Assembly: GCA_965153355.1 (NCBI GenBank)
Contig: OZ231127.1
Coordinates: 43,524,001-43,588,000 of the forward strand
DNA length: 64,000 nucleotides
Reading direction: 5' to 3'
Source: Flaccisagitta enflata
Lineage: Eukaryota > Chaetognatha > Sagittoidea > Aphragmophora
Shown here: piece after piece, positions 27,680 to 39,959 of the stretch
How the letters are laid out: every line of letters begins with the position of its first letter
How positions within the stretch are numbered: the stretch's first letter is position 1
Made by a program: the position numbers and the translations under genes
The notes under the pieces: model-generated
Told to the model about the DNA's origin: nothing
What the model saw: only the letters and a program-made list of their open reading frames with translations
Database searches by the model: none

Positions 27680-27760
<81 letters not shown>
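27570..27760. repeat. CTCCTTTTCT decamer array running into (CT)n
   Basis: About 12 decamer units, one with CCTTTCCTCT variation, then about 74 bp of CT repeat. Confidence 0.93.
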
Positions 27761-27762
<2 letters not shown>

Positions 27763-27764
27763 AA

Positions 27765-28660
27765 ATTCGATTCTTCCCGGCAAAACTCAATTGTGGCTCA
27801 ACGAAAAATCCCTGAAAACATTCGAGCAATACACAAAAGCGAGATCTAGAGATGGAGGAAGAGGGGAAGCAGGCAGAGGAGGAAGATGAAAAGGAAGAAG
27901 AAAGCTGGGTGGTTGTAGAGATTTGAGAGGAAAGGAGAAAGGATAGGAGGAAGAAGAAGCGAGTTTACCGGAATGAGGTGCGTCGCGCCATTTGATAGGG
28001 AATGGAGTATCAATAAGGGGATGGAACGGCAAATGGCTTGAAAAGGGTTAAAAGAGCAGGATGGTGGTAGGACATGCGAGGGGGCGGGGCTCGGACATAG
28101 AGGGGCGAGAGACAAGGGAGTGAAGTAGCAAGTGAATGGTGAGGGGTGGAATCCGCTTGATAGCAGGGCACTGGAGTAGACATGAACACGCTTTGAAAGG
28201 AAGTTGTAAGGTACAGCCATTTAAGGTGAAGGAATCATCAGAGAAAAATTATCGTAAATTCTTGGAAACGACAATAACAAAGAAGTGGTACCCAGTTACA
28301 AGGCTCAAATTTCATCAGTCATTAAAAATTTAGCTTCCCTAGCCTTGAGAAAAGTATAAATATTTGCGCAAATTAATGCCGAGATATTTTCTACATTCCT
28401 GTTCCAAAATACAAGCTAGAAGAGAAAAGGATCTGACCTCAGAAATGAGGCTAAATACAGCTAAAAACGTACGACTGAAAAAGCGAGTGGCTTTCGGGTT
28501 TGTTAAGAGGATTAAATGATTGCGATGGCGTACTCAAGGCTACTTAAAATGAACACAAAATAGGATGTAAGAGAAACAACAAAGGGAGATAAGACACGAT
28601 AAAATTGCAACAGGAACTTAGAAAGAGAGAGGAGATAAGACAAAGAAGATTAAGGAGAAA
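27765..28660. other. Non-coding spacer
   Basis: G/A-rich to about 28140, then mixed sequence. Nothing recognised. Confidence 0.35.
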
Positions 28661-28667
28661 GAGGAAG

Positions 28668-29276
28668 TACAACCTTGGAAATAAGTATACCGACAACTTC
28701 AACTAAAGATATCTCCGCTTCTAGAAAGGCTAGAAACTTTTTTAAAAAAAGGAATTGATCTTTGTCAAATTATCTTCTGAATGAATGCAATCTGGTTCTT
28801 GTAGCTTTAACCGTTTAGAAATGGCAAGCAAAAGAGTAAAAACATTCCTTTTTCAAAATGCGAAAAAAATCAAGAATAAAGAAGTCAATTTTTACTAGGT
28901 TTCTATTAAAGATATCTTGGCTTCTAGAAAAGCTAGAAACTTTTGTAAAAAGGGCAAAATAATCTTCATCAAAAATTCTTTAAGATGAGCGCAATCTGGT
29001 TTCTATAGCTTAAATCGTTTAAAAGTTACAAGCAAAACAATAAACCTATATCCAGAATGATTGGTTCAGCAAGTTTGTTTTAGAGATGTGAAACTAAATC
29101 ATTCTGAAATAAATAAAAAGCTGTCTAGAGTGCATGAATTATGGAAAACTTGAATCATCTGTAAGGTAAAAACATCATACAACGACCTATCACTTTCATT
29201 GAAATGTTTTAGTCAATTTCTAGTGAATTAATCAATAAATTGTTTAGGTGTCGGTATACTTTTTTCCAAGGTTGTA
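28668..29276. mobile_element. TA-flanked foldback element with internal tandem repeat
   Basis: The ends TACAACCTTGGAAATAAGTA with TACCGAC and GTCGGTATACTTTTTTCCAA with GGTTGTA are inverted, with TA at both edges. Inside are two tandem copies of a unit of about 220 bp (28698- and 28915-, sharing AAAGATATCT.CGCTTCTAGAAA, GCAATCTGGTT, AAATGGCAAGC). The same unit occurs, split, at 16060-16410. Confidence 0.7.
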
Positions 29277-29279
29277 GAG

Positions 29280-29925
29280 AGAGGGTGAAGAGTGAAGAAA
29301 AGAAGAATGATGAAAGGAGGAAAAAGACGAGATGAATTGACGATAAACAAAAGGCCAACAAAAAGGTAAAAAGCAGAGCAATGCCACAGTGTTGAAATCG
29401 CCTTTCTTTGACGAAATAAGCAGCTTTACGTGGCAACGAGGGAGTCTTTTCTGAAAATTCTGCGTGTACGCGTGATTGAAACGCACTTCTCTTATGTCAC
29501 GAGGGGGCCTTTTACAAATGTTTTTGTGTTGGTGCGGATGAAATGGGTCAGGAACAAATTCTACGGAAAACGCTATCCTGATAATCCGTTTGACATAACT
29601 GACGTTATACGAAGAAATATGTACCATTTGATGATTCAGTGCCTCGGTTTGATCATTTTGAAATTTAAAAAGAATATCTAATTCTATGCTTGGTACAACT
29701 CGCATCTTATTTCCTATGACTGAGTGTATAGTTGAAGTAAGACCTTCCTTAACGCTCGTGAATTATGATTCAAAACGGAAAAAAAACATATGCCTGAAAT
29801 GATTACAAAGAAAAGATGAAATTCAGAAATAGAAAATGAAAAAAAAATCGCTCTGAGAGGTAATCTAGAGGATGGAATATGCGTCAAATAGACGGTGAAA
29901 AAAAAACAAAAAACGAATAACTCAC
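29280..29925. other. Region downstream of the last identified exon
   Basis: Both strands are open for 80-150 codons around 29244-29705, but neither has a clear splice or start context. The next exon of the minus-strand gene would be expected from here leftwards and must begin with two bases completing the phase-1 codon; I could not fix one. Confidence 0.35.
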
Positions 29926-30221
29926 CGAAATTGCGTTGAGGTTTGTTTTGGCCCGCGTCCACTCGAGTCGTTGTTGTTGTTGTTCCCGACGGCGACGCGG
30001 ATCGATTTTCATTTGCTGCGTGACGCGATGACGGCGTGTCACGTGACGGCGTGTTACGTGGCGCGTTGTTGTCACGTGACGTTTTCACATTATCGTTATT
30101 ATTCCTCGTGGGTGTATTCCTGTGAGGCGTATTCCTCGTTTGCGTTGGCGTTGCTGGCGAGGAGACGGGAATTTCCGACGCGAATTCATCGATCATACGA
30201 CGTCCTACGTGTTGTTGTTGG

Positions 30222-30313
<92 letters not shown>

Positions 30314-30383
30314 CCCTTCGCCTCTTTCAATATCCGATTGCCGCTGCGGACGCTGCGGCTGATATTGTCGCTGGTCATTATCC
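29926..30383 (-). CDS. Exon 6 of the low-complexity gene (poly-Gln exon)
   Basis: The acceptor TTTCAATTTCAG precedes G at 30383; the donor G|GTGAGT follows 29926. The 458 bp are open throughout and enter in phase 2, as exon 5 requires. The exon starts RDNDQRQYQPQRPQRQSDIE, then has 29 consecutive CAA-coded Gln, His, three Gln and His. A Thr/Pro/Asn/Arg-rich stretch with repeated NTP motifs follows. It ends QNKPQRNF in phase 1. The Gln run is pure CAA, so it is a translated microsatellite. The next exon is not identified. Confidence 0.8.
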
Positions 30384-30771
30384 CTGAAATTGAAGAATAT
30401 ATGTCATTATTTATATAACCTGGTGGTTACCTAGGATGATGACCTAGGAACAATTTCTGGCCGTCTCCAAACACTGTTTATTCTCGGAGGTAAATGGCGT
30501 TAAGAAAACTCTTTATTTCTCAAGAGATAAACACTAACTTTGTGCTTCAAAGAAAAAAAAATCACAAAACGCTCAAACTATGATGAATTAGGAAAAAGGA
30601 AACAAGAACATGCACGTTCTAAAGCACATTACTTTTAACATTGATAATTTGATATTGACTACAATTTTCTTCAGAACAGTCAGATCTGATAACTATCCAA
30701 TATCGCATTAACTTGAGGGAAAAATTTTTTTTTCTCCATTTTTCTCTCAACACGAGCGCGAGTCAAAGCAC

Positions 30772-31275
30772 CTAAATTGTTGACGCTGCTGCTTTTGCCA
30801 CAACTCCTTTTGTTGTCGTTGTTGTTTCATCTGAGGAGGTTCTGGCGGAGTCGGTGGCGGCGGCGGCGGTGGGGGCGTATGATTTATGTCCCTTCTTAAA
30901 GATGGGGATGAAAAAGAGGAGGAGGAGGCGGAGGAGGGGAAAGACGCTGCGGAGAATGTTGGCACGGAGTAAGATGACGATGATGACGATGACGATGATG
31001 GTGATGCAATAGAGGCTGGGAACGAAGGAATGGGTCGCTGCGCGGCGCTAGGCGTCAAATGACGCAAACTGTCGCGGAATAATGGCGGTGGTGGCCTATT
31101 GTGTATCGAATCTGGACCCTCATCTTGAATGATATTCCCGGGCCGGTCGTCGCGCAGGGTATCTGGGTCGTCATGGGCGATATCCTTTAGACGATCTTGC
31201 AGGGCGGCATCTAAGCTACTTTCATCGAACCACGGGGGAACAACTAGACCGTCCCGCGCCGGATCGTGGCGTGCC
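30772..31275 (-). CDS. Exon 5 of the low-complexity gene
   Basis: The acceptor CATTCCGATAG precedes G at 31275 and the donor AG|GTGCTT follows 30772. It enters in phase 2 and leaves in phase 2. Encoded order: an acidic ordered-looking segment (VVPPWFDESSLDAALQDRLK, then DIAHDDPDTLRDD), RPPPPLFRDSLRHLTP, a nine-Ser run, a Ser/Ala/Phe/Pro stretch, eight consecutive Pro, then QMKQQRQQKELWQKQQRQQF. The WFDE..LDAALQDRL segment is the most likely folded or motif-bearing part. I do not recognise it. Confidence 0.85.
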
Positions 31276-31603
31276 CTATCGGAATGGAGGGAAATGAACG
31301 GGAAGGGGGTTGAGGCGGCAGAGGGTGGGAGGGAGGGGATGGTAAGGAAGAATATAAAGAGCGTGGGGGATTGTAAAGAAGGATAAAAAGAGAAATAACA
31401 TTAACTTGTTTAAGAACAGTGACAAAGCAATAGCAGAGCCATGAAAGAACAACAACAATAGGCACAACAACAACAACAACAAGCACAACACAAGCATGAC
31501 AAGCAATGAACTAAAAAATGTCCATAGCCTAAGCATAGCCGAAATTCAATCAACCCATGAACAGGGCTCACATTGCCGGTAACTGTGCATTAAGAGTACC
31601 CAC

Positions 31604-32342
31604 CTTCTGTTGGCATCCATAGTTGAGTCTCGCGGACCGTGAGCATTTTTGTCGCCACTTTCTAGACGAGTCAAGTCAGTGGCTCTCGTGGGGAAGTCGT
31701 AGAAACTCGGATCGGATGCGAACAGATGACGATACGGTTCGTCGACCTCCGCCTCCTCGTCGGCATCATCTTCATCATCGACGTCGTCGTTGAAAGATAT
31801 CTGACGTCGTTTCGCGTCGTCGACTCGTCGACTATCGGAAGTGTCAAGGAAACTGCGTAGAGTAAACGAAGGAATCACGACTTCTCTTCTTCCCATTTCC
31901 TCTTCCTCCTCCTCATCTTCGCTGAATCTATCCAGCATCTCTCCTCGACGAATGCTTCTTATTCGTCGTCGACGTTGTTTTCCGCCAGTCCAACGTCGAA
32001 TTCTGTCGTGATCCTGTTTTAGTCGGACGTCGACAACAGAGTCGTGAGCTGCTCCTAAATATGTAACTGAATGAGCACCTTCTCCTTTCACAGCTTCGTC
32101 ATGGCGGGAAAGATCTAATAAGCGAGTATTGTTATCGGAGAGTGGGACGTCTTGGTGGTGAGGAGCCGTTTCCGAGTCCTCGACTTGTTGGTCGACGACG
32201 CCATGAGAGACGGCATCTTTGTAATCATGGACGACGCGTTTGGGATGATTATTCCTTGACCTAATCGTGTCTATGGACAAAATTCGACGACGTGGCGGAG
32301 ACAGTGTGAGGATTTCGGAGGAACCGTGATTAATAGACGTAT
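31604..32342 (-). CDS. Exon 4 of the low-complexity gene
   Basis: The acceptor ATCGTTCGCAG precedes A at 32342 and the donor AG|GTGGGT follows 31604. The 739 bp are open, entering in phase 1 and leaving in phase 2. This is the most ordinary coding exon of the gene: mixed codons, basic patches (GGKQRRRRIRSIRRGEM), an acidic run (SEDEEEEEEMGRREVV), a second acid patch (DDVDDEDDADEEAEVDE), then EPYRHLFASDPSFYDFPTRA. It shows no family signature I know. Its base use differs clearly from the simple-sequence introns on both sides. Confidence 0.88.
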
Positions 32343-32609
32343 CTGCGAACGATGAGGGAAGAAAGGTCGGATGGGAAATTAATCAACACTAAAGCATTAC
32401 GAACGAAATCAACAAAGTTTCATGCCGAGCGATCATCATTGCCAAATACGGTTTAAAAAAAAGGGAAAATAATGATCAAGCAGCTGGGTTGTAAACAAAG
32501 TTGAATGTAAAGGATCAGCACTCAGATCCGAGCAATAACGTGGAACTAGAAGGGAGAGTGAAACTCAGATAAACACAGCAGTCAGCAAACTCCCTCTTTT
32601 TTTCCGTTA

Positions 32610-32611
<2 letters not shown>

Positions 32612-32687
<76 letters not shown>
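32612..32687. repeat. (GT)n microsatellite (intronic)
   Basis: About 76 bp of GT repeat. Confidence 0.97.
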
Positions 32688-32689
<2 letters not shown>

Positions 32690-33110
32690 CATTGGAAATC
32701 AGGCTCTTATTTACAAAATTTGCTTGTCCCTGGATAGATATCCATTACAGTCTTTTTGTAGGTGGTAACATGACTTAAATCGATTTTGATTGAACTTCAA
32801 AAAATTTAAAAGTACATAAAATTATGTAAAATGACTTCAATGTCTAAATTGACCTAAATTGATGTACGCATAGTCACATAATGACATACAAATTCTTTAT
32901 AGTTAGAATTTATTGTATGAGATGCCTTTGGCTGTTGTCGTCTTTCATTTTGTTGTAGTCGAAGTTCTTGTTCTTCTTGTTATTATCATTCTAGCTGCTG
33001 TTGTTGTCGTTGATGTCCGACGGCGGAGATTGAGTTGTTTATGGCGAAGAAAATATTGTGGTTTCTTCGAGCGCCGTAAATTCTATTGGAACGGCGTGAG
33101 GTCGCTGTAG

Positions 33111-33124
33111 ATGTTGTTGTTATT

Positions 33125-33166
<42 letters not shown>

Positions 33167-33183
33167 GCTGTTGTTGTTGTTGC

Positions 33184-33222
<39 letters not shown>

Positions 33223-33270
33223 GGCTTTTGTTGTTGTTGTTGCTGTTGCTGTTGTTGTTGTTGTTGTTGC

Positions 33271-33364
<94 letters not shown>

Positions 33365-33379
33365 GCTGTTGTTGTTGTT

Positions 33380-33438
<59 letters not shown>

Positions 33439-33548
33439 GTTGTTGTGGTTGTGGTTGTGGTTGCATTCGATGTTGTTTCTGTTTCTGTCTTTGTCGTCGT
33501 CGTTGTCGTCGTCGTTGTCGTTGTCGTAGTTTTTGTAGTGGTTGCTGG

Positions 33549-33603
<55 letters not shown>

Positions 33604-33632
33604 GGTGTTATTGATGTTTTTTATGTTGTTGA

Positions 33633-33669
<37 letters not shown>

Positions 33670-33849
33670 GGTGTTGTTGTTGTGGTTGTTGTTGTTGTTG
33701 TTGTTGTGAATGAGTTTATGTCAGTGTTTATATAAATCATATTATATAGTATTAATATCGATAGCTAAGTGCTTTTTCCATATTATCAACCAAAATATGT
33801 TGTTGTTGTTGTTGTTGATGATGTTGTTGATGTTTTTTTATGTTGTTGA

Positions 33850-33918
<69 letters not shown>

Positions 33919-34007
33919 GAATGAGTTTATGTCAGTGTTTATATAAATCATATTATATAGTATTTATATCGATAGCTAAGTGCTTTTTCCATATTATCAA
34001 CCAAAAT
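33111..34007. repeat. (TTG)n tract with a 208-bp tandem duplication (intronic)
   Basis: TTG repeat with GCT, GAT and GGT variants runs from 33111 to 33708. The unit TGAATGAGTTTATGTCAGTG through CAACCAAAATAT (33707-33799) recurs at 33915-34007, 208 bp away, with a single obvious difference. The TTG block between them is therefore part of a recent duplication. Confidence 0.93.
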
Positions 34008-34264
34008 ATCGCAAATATAAATGATATAAATAATGCTCTTTAAATATATTAAGCTATCGCACTCGCTTGGAATTTTCTCCATGCCAAGCTTTTTCTCTAT
34101 GATAAGTTCTCTTCCTTTGTCATTGTTTTTTGTGGTTATTGTCGTCATAACTGCTGTTCTCATTTTTCCACCCAGATTTCTTTTTTCTGAGTTGTTTGAA
34201 ATATGAACCCAAATAATGCCAAAAATGCTCTGCTTTATTTTCTCCGTTCCGCTGTCTTATTTTT

Positions 34265-34404
34265 AGTCGCGGACGCGTGACCTTAGAACTTGCTGTGTCG
34301 GACCGTCCGTACGTCTGTCGGTCCCTCGGTCCCTCCAAAAGTAAGCGTTTTTTCGACATTCCGCTCCTTCCCACCCATCCGGGAGGGGTGTATACGGCCT
34401 TGTT
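34265..34404 (+). mobile_element. GTCC element, first of a tandem pair
   Basis: AGTCGCGGACGCGTGACC after TTTT, a GTCCGTACGTCTGTCGGTCC tract, and the end GTGTATACGGCCTTGTT. The 3' arm is degenerate. Confidence 0.75.
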
Positions 34405-34412
34405 GTTTTTTT

Positions 34413-34592
34413 GGTCGCATGCACACGACTCTACAACCCGCTTTGTCCGTCCATCCGTCCATCCATCCTCTTTGTACTTTTTTGGCGTTGATGAGGTTTT
34501 TAGCCTCATTGCTGCGGCTAAAATGCTCTAGTGACCTTAAATGCTACCCCTGCCCACGCACACCCAATTGGGGTGGCCGTGTATCCGTCTCT
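34413..34592 (+). mobile_element. GTCC element, second of a tandem pair
   Basis: Begins GGTCGCATGCACACGACT, 8 bp after the previous copy (spacer GTTTTTTT). Contains GTCCGTCCATCCGTCC, CTCATTGCTGCGG, CCCCTGCCCACGC and GGGGTGGCCGTGTATCCG. The terminal GGCCTTGTT is lost. Confidence 0.75.
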
Positions 34593-34594
34593 TC

Positions 34595-36150
34595 AAGACA
34601 TAACATTCTCAATTTTTCCACCACTTCGCCCTCTCTTTTTTTTCGTGGGGGAGGGGGGAGGGGAGGGGAGAGGGGATTGGGGTGAAGAGGGTGGAACGGC
34701 AATCGCTTTAGTCGGTATAAGGCTAATGTGTAAAGCATGTAAGTAATTAATTGCTTCTTTCTTTCGCCCGATTTCACTTTCGATTTTGCTTGCCAAATGC
34801 CAATGGCGTTGTTAGTTAGATTCATCAAGCAAACATTCTTTGATCATTGCATTGAATGTACTATTAGCCATACGCTTTTTCTCCGATTATAGTATGGATG
34901 TCTAAAAAGTCCTGCATTGATCTTGGCCTCTTTTTATGTTTATTCCCGTACAATAGACAAAAAAACAAGAAAAAAAAACACGATATATTTGCTCCTTAAA
35001 GTTTTTTTCTTTTCATTTCCTTCATTGCAAACCCAGTTTTATGTATTTATACTTTTATTTTCCGTTTTTTAAAAATACTATTCCTCTTTTTTTTTACGTA
35101 TCATTCATTCAAAACATCGTTCATGCAATCATTCAAGAGAACAATGGTGGCACATGTCCAACTTTTCTCTTCTACCTCTTTTTGAGATGCTAAGTTGGTC
35201 ACATGCCTCTTTCTCATTTCTTCTCGTTTTTGGTCATTTGAACCACTTTTGTTTCCAGGGCCAATAGAAAGGAAATTTGTCACATGACCAGTCACAGAAA
35301 AGAAGAGAGAGAGAGAGAGAGAGAGAAGAAAGGGAAAGAGAAAAAGAAAGACAGGTACAAAAGGAATGAGAGCTATCTCCGGACAGAGAAAACACCAGCC
35401 TCACATTTTAATAGAAGCCAAGATTAAGTAAGCAAACTCAGTGTACATATCATAACAAAAAAGCTTGGGATCATTCATTCTTTCCCTGCTGCGCATACAC
35501 GCGGCCCACCATCAATGCCAACATGACTATCAATATTTCATGGCGTCTTTGAATCATAATACAGCTGTTAAAACTCGGTCGTTCTCCCAGACCGGGGCAG
35601 TCGCCGGAGGGACCAATGGGCGGGCCGAAGGATCGGCGGAATATCAAACAGGATGGCGCGCGAGAGAGCGAGTGAGTGAGAGAGCGAGTGAGTGAGAGAG
35701 TGAGTGAGTGAACGAGATGGAGTAAAAATCAGCAGAAACTGTTTTCTTTAATTTTTTTTTCCTTTTTTTTTTTTTTTTGTTCATTTTCGCACAATTGTCG
35801 GTAGTCGGTTGGTCCATCATCTGCATCTGGTGCCTCTTTTTTTTTGTTTTTTTTTTCAAGCATCGTTTTTCTTTTATAATGGCTTATTTACTCATTTTTA
35901 GCTATTTTTTCTTTCCTTTCCAATAAGTTTTAAGTACAAGTGTGGAAGAGATTTTCTGCCACCCTTGCACCCGCGCTCTATGTAAAACGCCGTTACCCCA
36001 GCCTTGTTTTTTCTTTCGGTCTAAGTGCCAAGTGCCAAGGAGACCGACGGAAACTAAAATTAAAGAGTCTCACAGACTTAGGGAGTTTGATTTCATACCC
36101 ATATAAAACACAAGGAAAGAAAGACTAGAGTAAAGTAGCGTAGAGAAGAA
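34595..36150. other. Intronic sequence
   Basis: GA repeat at 35306-35327 and GAGTGAGT repeats at 35660-35712; otherwise AT-rich. Nothing recognised. Confidence 0.4.
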
Positions 36151-36155
36151 GAAAA

Positions 36156-36156
<1 letters not shown>

Positions 36157-36216
<60 letters not shown>

Positions 36217-36217
36217 A
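36157..36217. repeat. (GAAA)n microsatellite
   Basis: About 15 GAAA units in an intron. Confidence 0.95.
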
Positions 36218-36699
36218 AAAAAGAACGTAAAAGAAAGAAATTCCCAGTGAAAGAAAAAAATGGTTTACAGTAAAAGAAGTGGATGTCGGAAAGCAAGTCC
36301 ATTCAAGGAAGGATGCTGTGGGGCGTTACTTGGCTTTGAATCGTTCGCTCGCTTGATAGCATCACTCGTTTTAACGCGCATTCACTCAGCCTCACCTTCA
36401 TTTTGCTTACTTTCTCGAGAAACAGTGCACATGATTGACATAGTTTACATCCCCCCCCCCCCGAGAATCATAGAATGAATAAAAATCGATTCTTTTCCAT
36501 TTTTTGTTTTATTTGTAATCAATCTTAACCATTATTATTATTATTATTATAGTTATTATAGTTCCTTTAAAGAAATTTTTAAACAATTTCACGTTCTTTA
36601 GATGTGACGTTCACTTGCTAAATAAATAATTGGAATGAAAACAAGCGTGGAATTACAGGGCATATGGTTGAACAAAAAAATAGGAGGTTGTTTTGATGA

Positions 36700-37560
36700 A
36701 AAAGTTATGGAGGTGACCTTTTCGGTCAGGGATCCGGTTAGAGAAAATCTCAATTCTAAGGGTTTTGAAAAAAAAAACATGGACACCTCCCAGATTTTTG
36801 CACAGGGGACCTAAAAAGGCTGTAGAACACGATTCTGATATTCATTTTGACCTAACTTGAGCCAAAAAAATTAGAAACAGTTTTTTGTGTTAAAAATTGT
36901 GTTTTTTGCTGTAAAAACGCTAACTTTTCAACATTTTTTGGTTAATATGGACTGAAATTGATGTATTTTGATTATTTGTACTGTGCTGATTCAATTTTTG
37001 GTGTGTTTCCACGATTTTTGCTAATTTTGAAAATTTGCACTTTGATCTCATTTGCATATTGCGGTTTCGCGTTTTTCGTTTATAACATGCATGTTTTTTT
37101 AAGTACGTCGATGAAATTCATACTGACACTATATCTTACCTAAGAAACTGTTCCAAAATATCAGTTTTTGAATTTTTTTATTTTTGGGTCATTTCTTCAT
37201 TTTTAGGGATTTTAACGCTATTTTTGAACCTCTTAGACCTATTCAAAATCGTTCTAGGTTCACTCAAATATCAATTGCTATTGGTACTTTATGTTTCTGT
37301 AAAAAAAAAGTCCAAAATGTTTCATTTTATACTATTTTTTTATGAAAAATAGCTGTTTTTGGCACAAAAAACCGTTTCTAATTTTTTTGGCTCAAGTTAG
37401 GACAAAATGAATATCAGAATCATGTTCTACAGCCTTTTTAGGTCCCCTGTGCAAAAATCTGTGAGGTGTCCATTTTTTTTTTTTTTTATTTAAGCTTTTT
37501 GCAACCGGGATCCCTGACCGTTTTGACTTTTCCCAGCGGGGTCCATTTTCATAAAATTAT
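36700..37560. repeat. Foldback element, about 860 bp (intronic)
   Basis: The left arm (CGGTCAGGGATCC, GGACACCTC, AGATTTTTGCACAGGGGACC, CTAACTTGAGCC) is repeated inverted on the right with a centre near 37120. The arms are over 400 bp and differ at scattered sites. A target duplication could not be fixed. Confidence 0.8.
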
Positions 37561-37777
37561 GGTAATGTAGGAAAGTTATTAACTAGAAAGAGTAAGAGTG
37601 TGGATAATAAGATAAAGGTAATCGTAAAAAAAATACAAAAAAAATGCAAAAAAAAAAACCAAAAAAACAGAAAAACTAAAAGATACAACAACAGCTAGAA
37701 TATACGCTAACATTTAACAAGCTGAACGCGGTCGTAATCTTGAACCTGCGAGTCAGCGCACAGTGACAAACGCTTAC

Positions 37778-38261
37778 GTGGGGCCAAAGGCGAAAGGGAA
37801 GGAAGGACGGAGGAGGCGGACGCAGTGGAGGAGGAAGAGGTGGATGAAGAGGAGGAGGCGGAGGCGATTGAGGAGGAAGAGGTGGATGAAGAGAAGGAGG
37901 CGGACGCAGTGGGGGATGAAATGGAGGAGGTGGTTGGAACGGAGGAGAGGGACTGGGATGGAGTAGACGAAACGGAGAAGACGGAAGAAGCAGGAAGCGA
38001 GGACTGATAGGGGATGACGGACGATGAAGGAGAGGACGAGTAGCGCTTTGAAGCGGACGGGTTGGAATTGGATGACTCTTTGAGGCTGAGTAACGATACG
38101 TTGAATGATTTTCGATTGGTAAATGGCCGATTGACTTTTGAGGAGTGATTTAGGCGAGGATTCGATGGAGTGAATTTCGATGTTTCGTCAAAAAACTTCC
38201 GTCGAATGCCGGGTGAAGGCCAGTCACCAAACAATGTCGAGGGTCCATTAGGTGACGATTT
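37778..38261 (-). CDS. Exon 3 of the low-complexity gene (Ser-rich)
   Basis: The acceptor CCTCTATTTCAG precedes AAA at 38261 (phase 0, matching exon 2) and the donor C|GTAAGC follows 37778 (phase 1, matching exon 4). It encodes KSSPNGPSTLFGDWPSPGIR, then RKFFDETSKFTPSNPRLN, and later a long Ser-rich stretch with SSTSSSS and TASAS units. The FGDWPSPGIRRKFF part looks like a short conserved motif, but I cannot name it. Another possible donor, CAG|GTTCAA ending at 37746, is in phase 0 and would not join to exon 4. Confidence 0.82.
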
Positions 38262-38514
38262 CTGAAATAGAGGAATGGGGAAAAGAAATGATTGAGTCAA
38301 GACGATAGAATAAAATCTTATTCACGCTACTTGGGTAGTCATGTATCTGGCCATGTTGTTATCATAATGAATTTCATGTGAGATGTTCCAGAACTTTCTC
38401 TTCCAACATGTTTTTCAACACCTGTTCGTTAAAATCGTCCATTAATGAGATGAACTAACTCTCCTCAATAGTACTAGACGCAGTTCTGTCACCTTTTCCA
38501 ATGTGCAAGGAATG

Positions 38515-38516
<2 letters not shown>

Positions 38517-38567
<51 letters not shown>

Positions 38568-38598
38568 GACAGAGAGACAGAGAGACAGAGAGACAGAG
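38517..38598. repeat. (GA)n / CAGAGAGA repeat
   Basis: About 42 bp of GA repeat then about 40 bp of ACAGAGAG units. Confidence 0.95.
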
Positions 38599-38599
38599 A

Positions 38600-39695
38600 A
38601 AGATCCGATATGTGTGGGTTCTTTCTCCAATTTTACACAACTGATTATTCTAGCACATGTTTGCTCGTCATAACTTTTTATGCAATGATGTGGCATTTAC
38701 TGGAAATTGTAACTACTGTAACAGAAAACTCTGAAAATTATTCCATGCATATATACTCTCTCGTAGCAAAGGAAAACAACTTTTAGTCACAAGCGTAAAA
38801 TCGATAGTCAAAAGGTGGAAATGTATTGAGCTGCTTTTCCCTCTCTTTTCAGACGTAGTAGTTAGTCAGCTTGTCGGTTGGTGCGTTGGACGCGACCACA
38901 CGTAGGCAGCGCCGTATGGGAGGTTAAGAATTTGGGGGGTCCACCCCCAATTTGTGTCACGACAACTTACTAACTAGTGATTTTTGTGTGTATATGTATA
39001 GAGAACAGTAATATGACGGGAAGCTTAACCATTATCAAAAATGTTGTTACAGTTTGAACATTGTGCTTTACGACGTTTAGGAGTAAACCAAAATCATACA
39101 GCAGACATCTTTAGCAGAAAAGATTCAGATTCTCATGATGGAGTAAATGGGAGAGAAAATGGGATTTATTGGAAGACCAAAAGGACGATATGGATGGGGC
39201 TGCCATCCCTACACCCTACTTACAGCAATCTTCAAACTTCAAATAAGCACATGCTACTTGCAATTATAAAGAGTGAAGAGTGAATCTTCACAGTTTTTGA
39301 CAACGTCATGCAATACAGTGGTCCTTGGAGTGACATAGGCTTTTTTCCTTGGCTTTTCCATGGTTTTTCCTTCAGTTCAATTGTTTAGGTCTTAGGGTAT
39401 CAGGCCTGAGTACCTGTATTTTCTTTGGCTACTCTGCTTATAATTTCTTTTTGGTATTCAATTCATCAGCCAGTAGATTAGATTATGGGTACAACAAAAA
39501 AAGGTTCAGAAATGATGAAACACGTAAAATGATTGGTTTGAGTATTGCCTCCTAAACTATGAGTGCCTGTATTTGTGAATGGCACTGTGGTGGCAGTCAA
39601 TTCCACTAGTTCCAGTTCCAGTTCCATTAGGTTCAAAACAATCCCTCTTTTTCTCCCTCTCCTCTTCCGCTCGGTCTTTCTATCTCTGGCTCCTC
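38600..39695. other. Intronic sequence
   Basis: A short GTCGGTTGGTGCG fragment near 38873 may be a worn GTCC element. Otherwise nothing recognised. Confidence 0.35.
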
Positions 39696-39699
39696 TTCC

Positions 39700-39741
39700 G
39701 CTCGGTCTCTCTCTCTTTCTCTCTCTCTTTCTCTGTCTCTG

Positions 39742-39825
<84 letters not shown>

Positions 39826-39861
39826 TAGTATTGGGTTTATTCTCTCTCCTTTGTTCCCTCC

Positions 39862-39953
<92 letters not shown>
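39700..39953. repeat. (CT)n / (GTCTCT)n microsatellite
   Basis: CT repeat in two blocks, with CTGTCT units near 39730-39762 and a TTAGTATTGGG interruption near 39826. Confidence 0.95.
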
Positions 39954-39956
<3 letters not shown>

Positions 39957-39959
39957 GAT

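Larger units (their letters stand above)
32343..37777 (-). other. Intron 4-3 (5.4 kb), repeat-filled
   Basis: This intron holds a (GT)n tract, about 800 bp of TTG repeat with a 208-bp duplication, two head-to-tail GTCC elements, a GAAA tract and the foldback at 36700-37560. Donor and acceptor phases agree across it (phase 1). Confidence 0.75.

Noticed and set aside
29430-29681. Plus-strand 83-codon frame and a longer minus-strand frame opposite it
   Set aside because: Both strands are open at once, and neither has clear splice sites in the needed phase. It could hide the gene's next exon, but I cannot show that.
37746-37777. Alternative donor CAG|GTTCAA for exon 3
   Set aside because: It ends in phase 0 and would shift exon 4 out of its open frame; GTAAGC at 37777 is in the right phase and closer to consensus.
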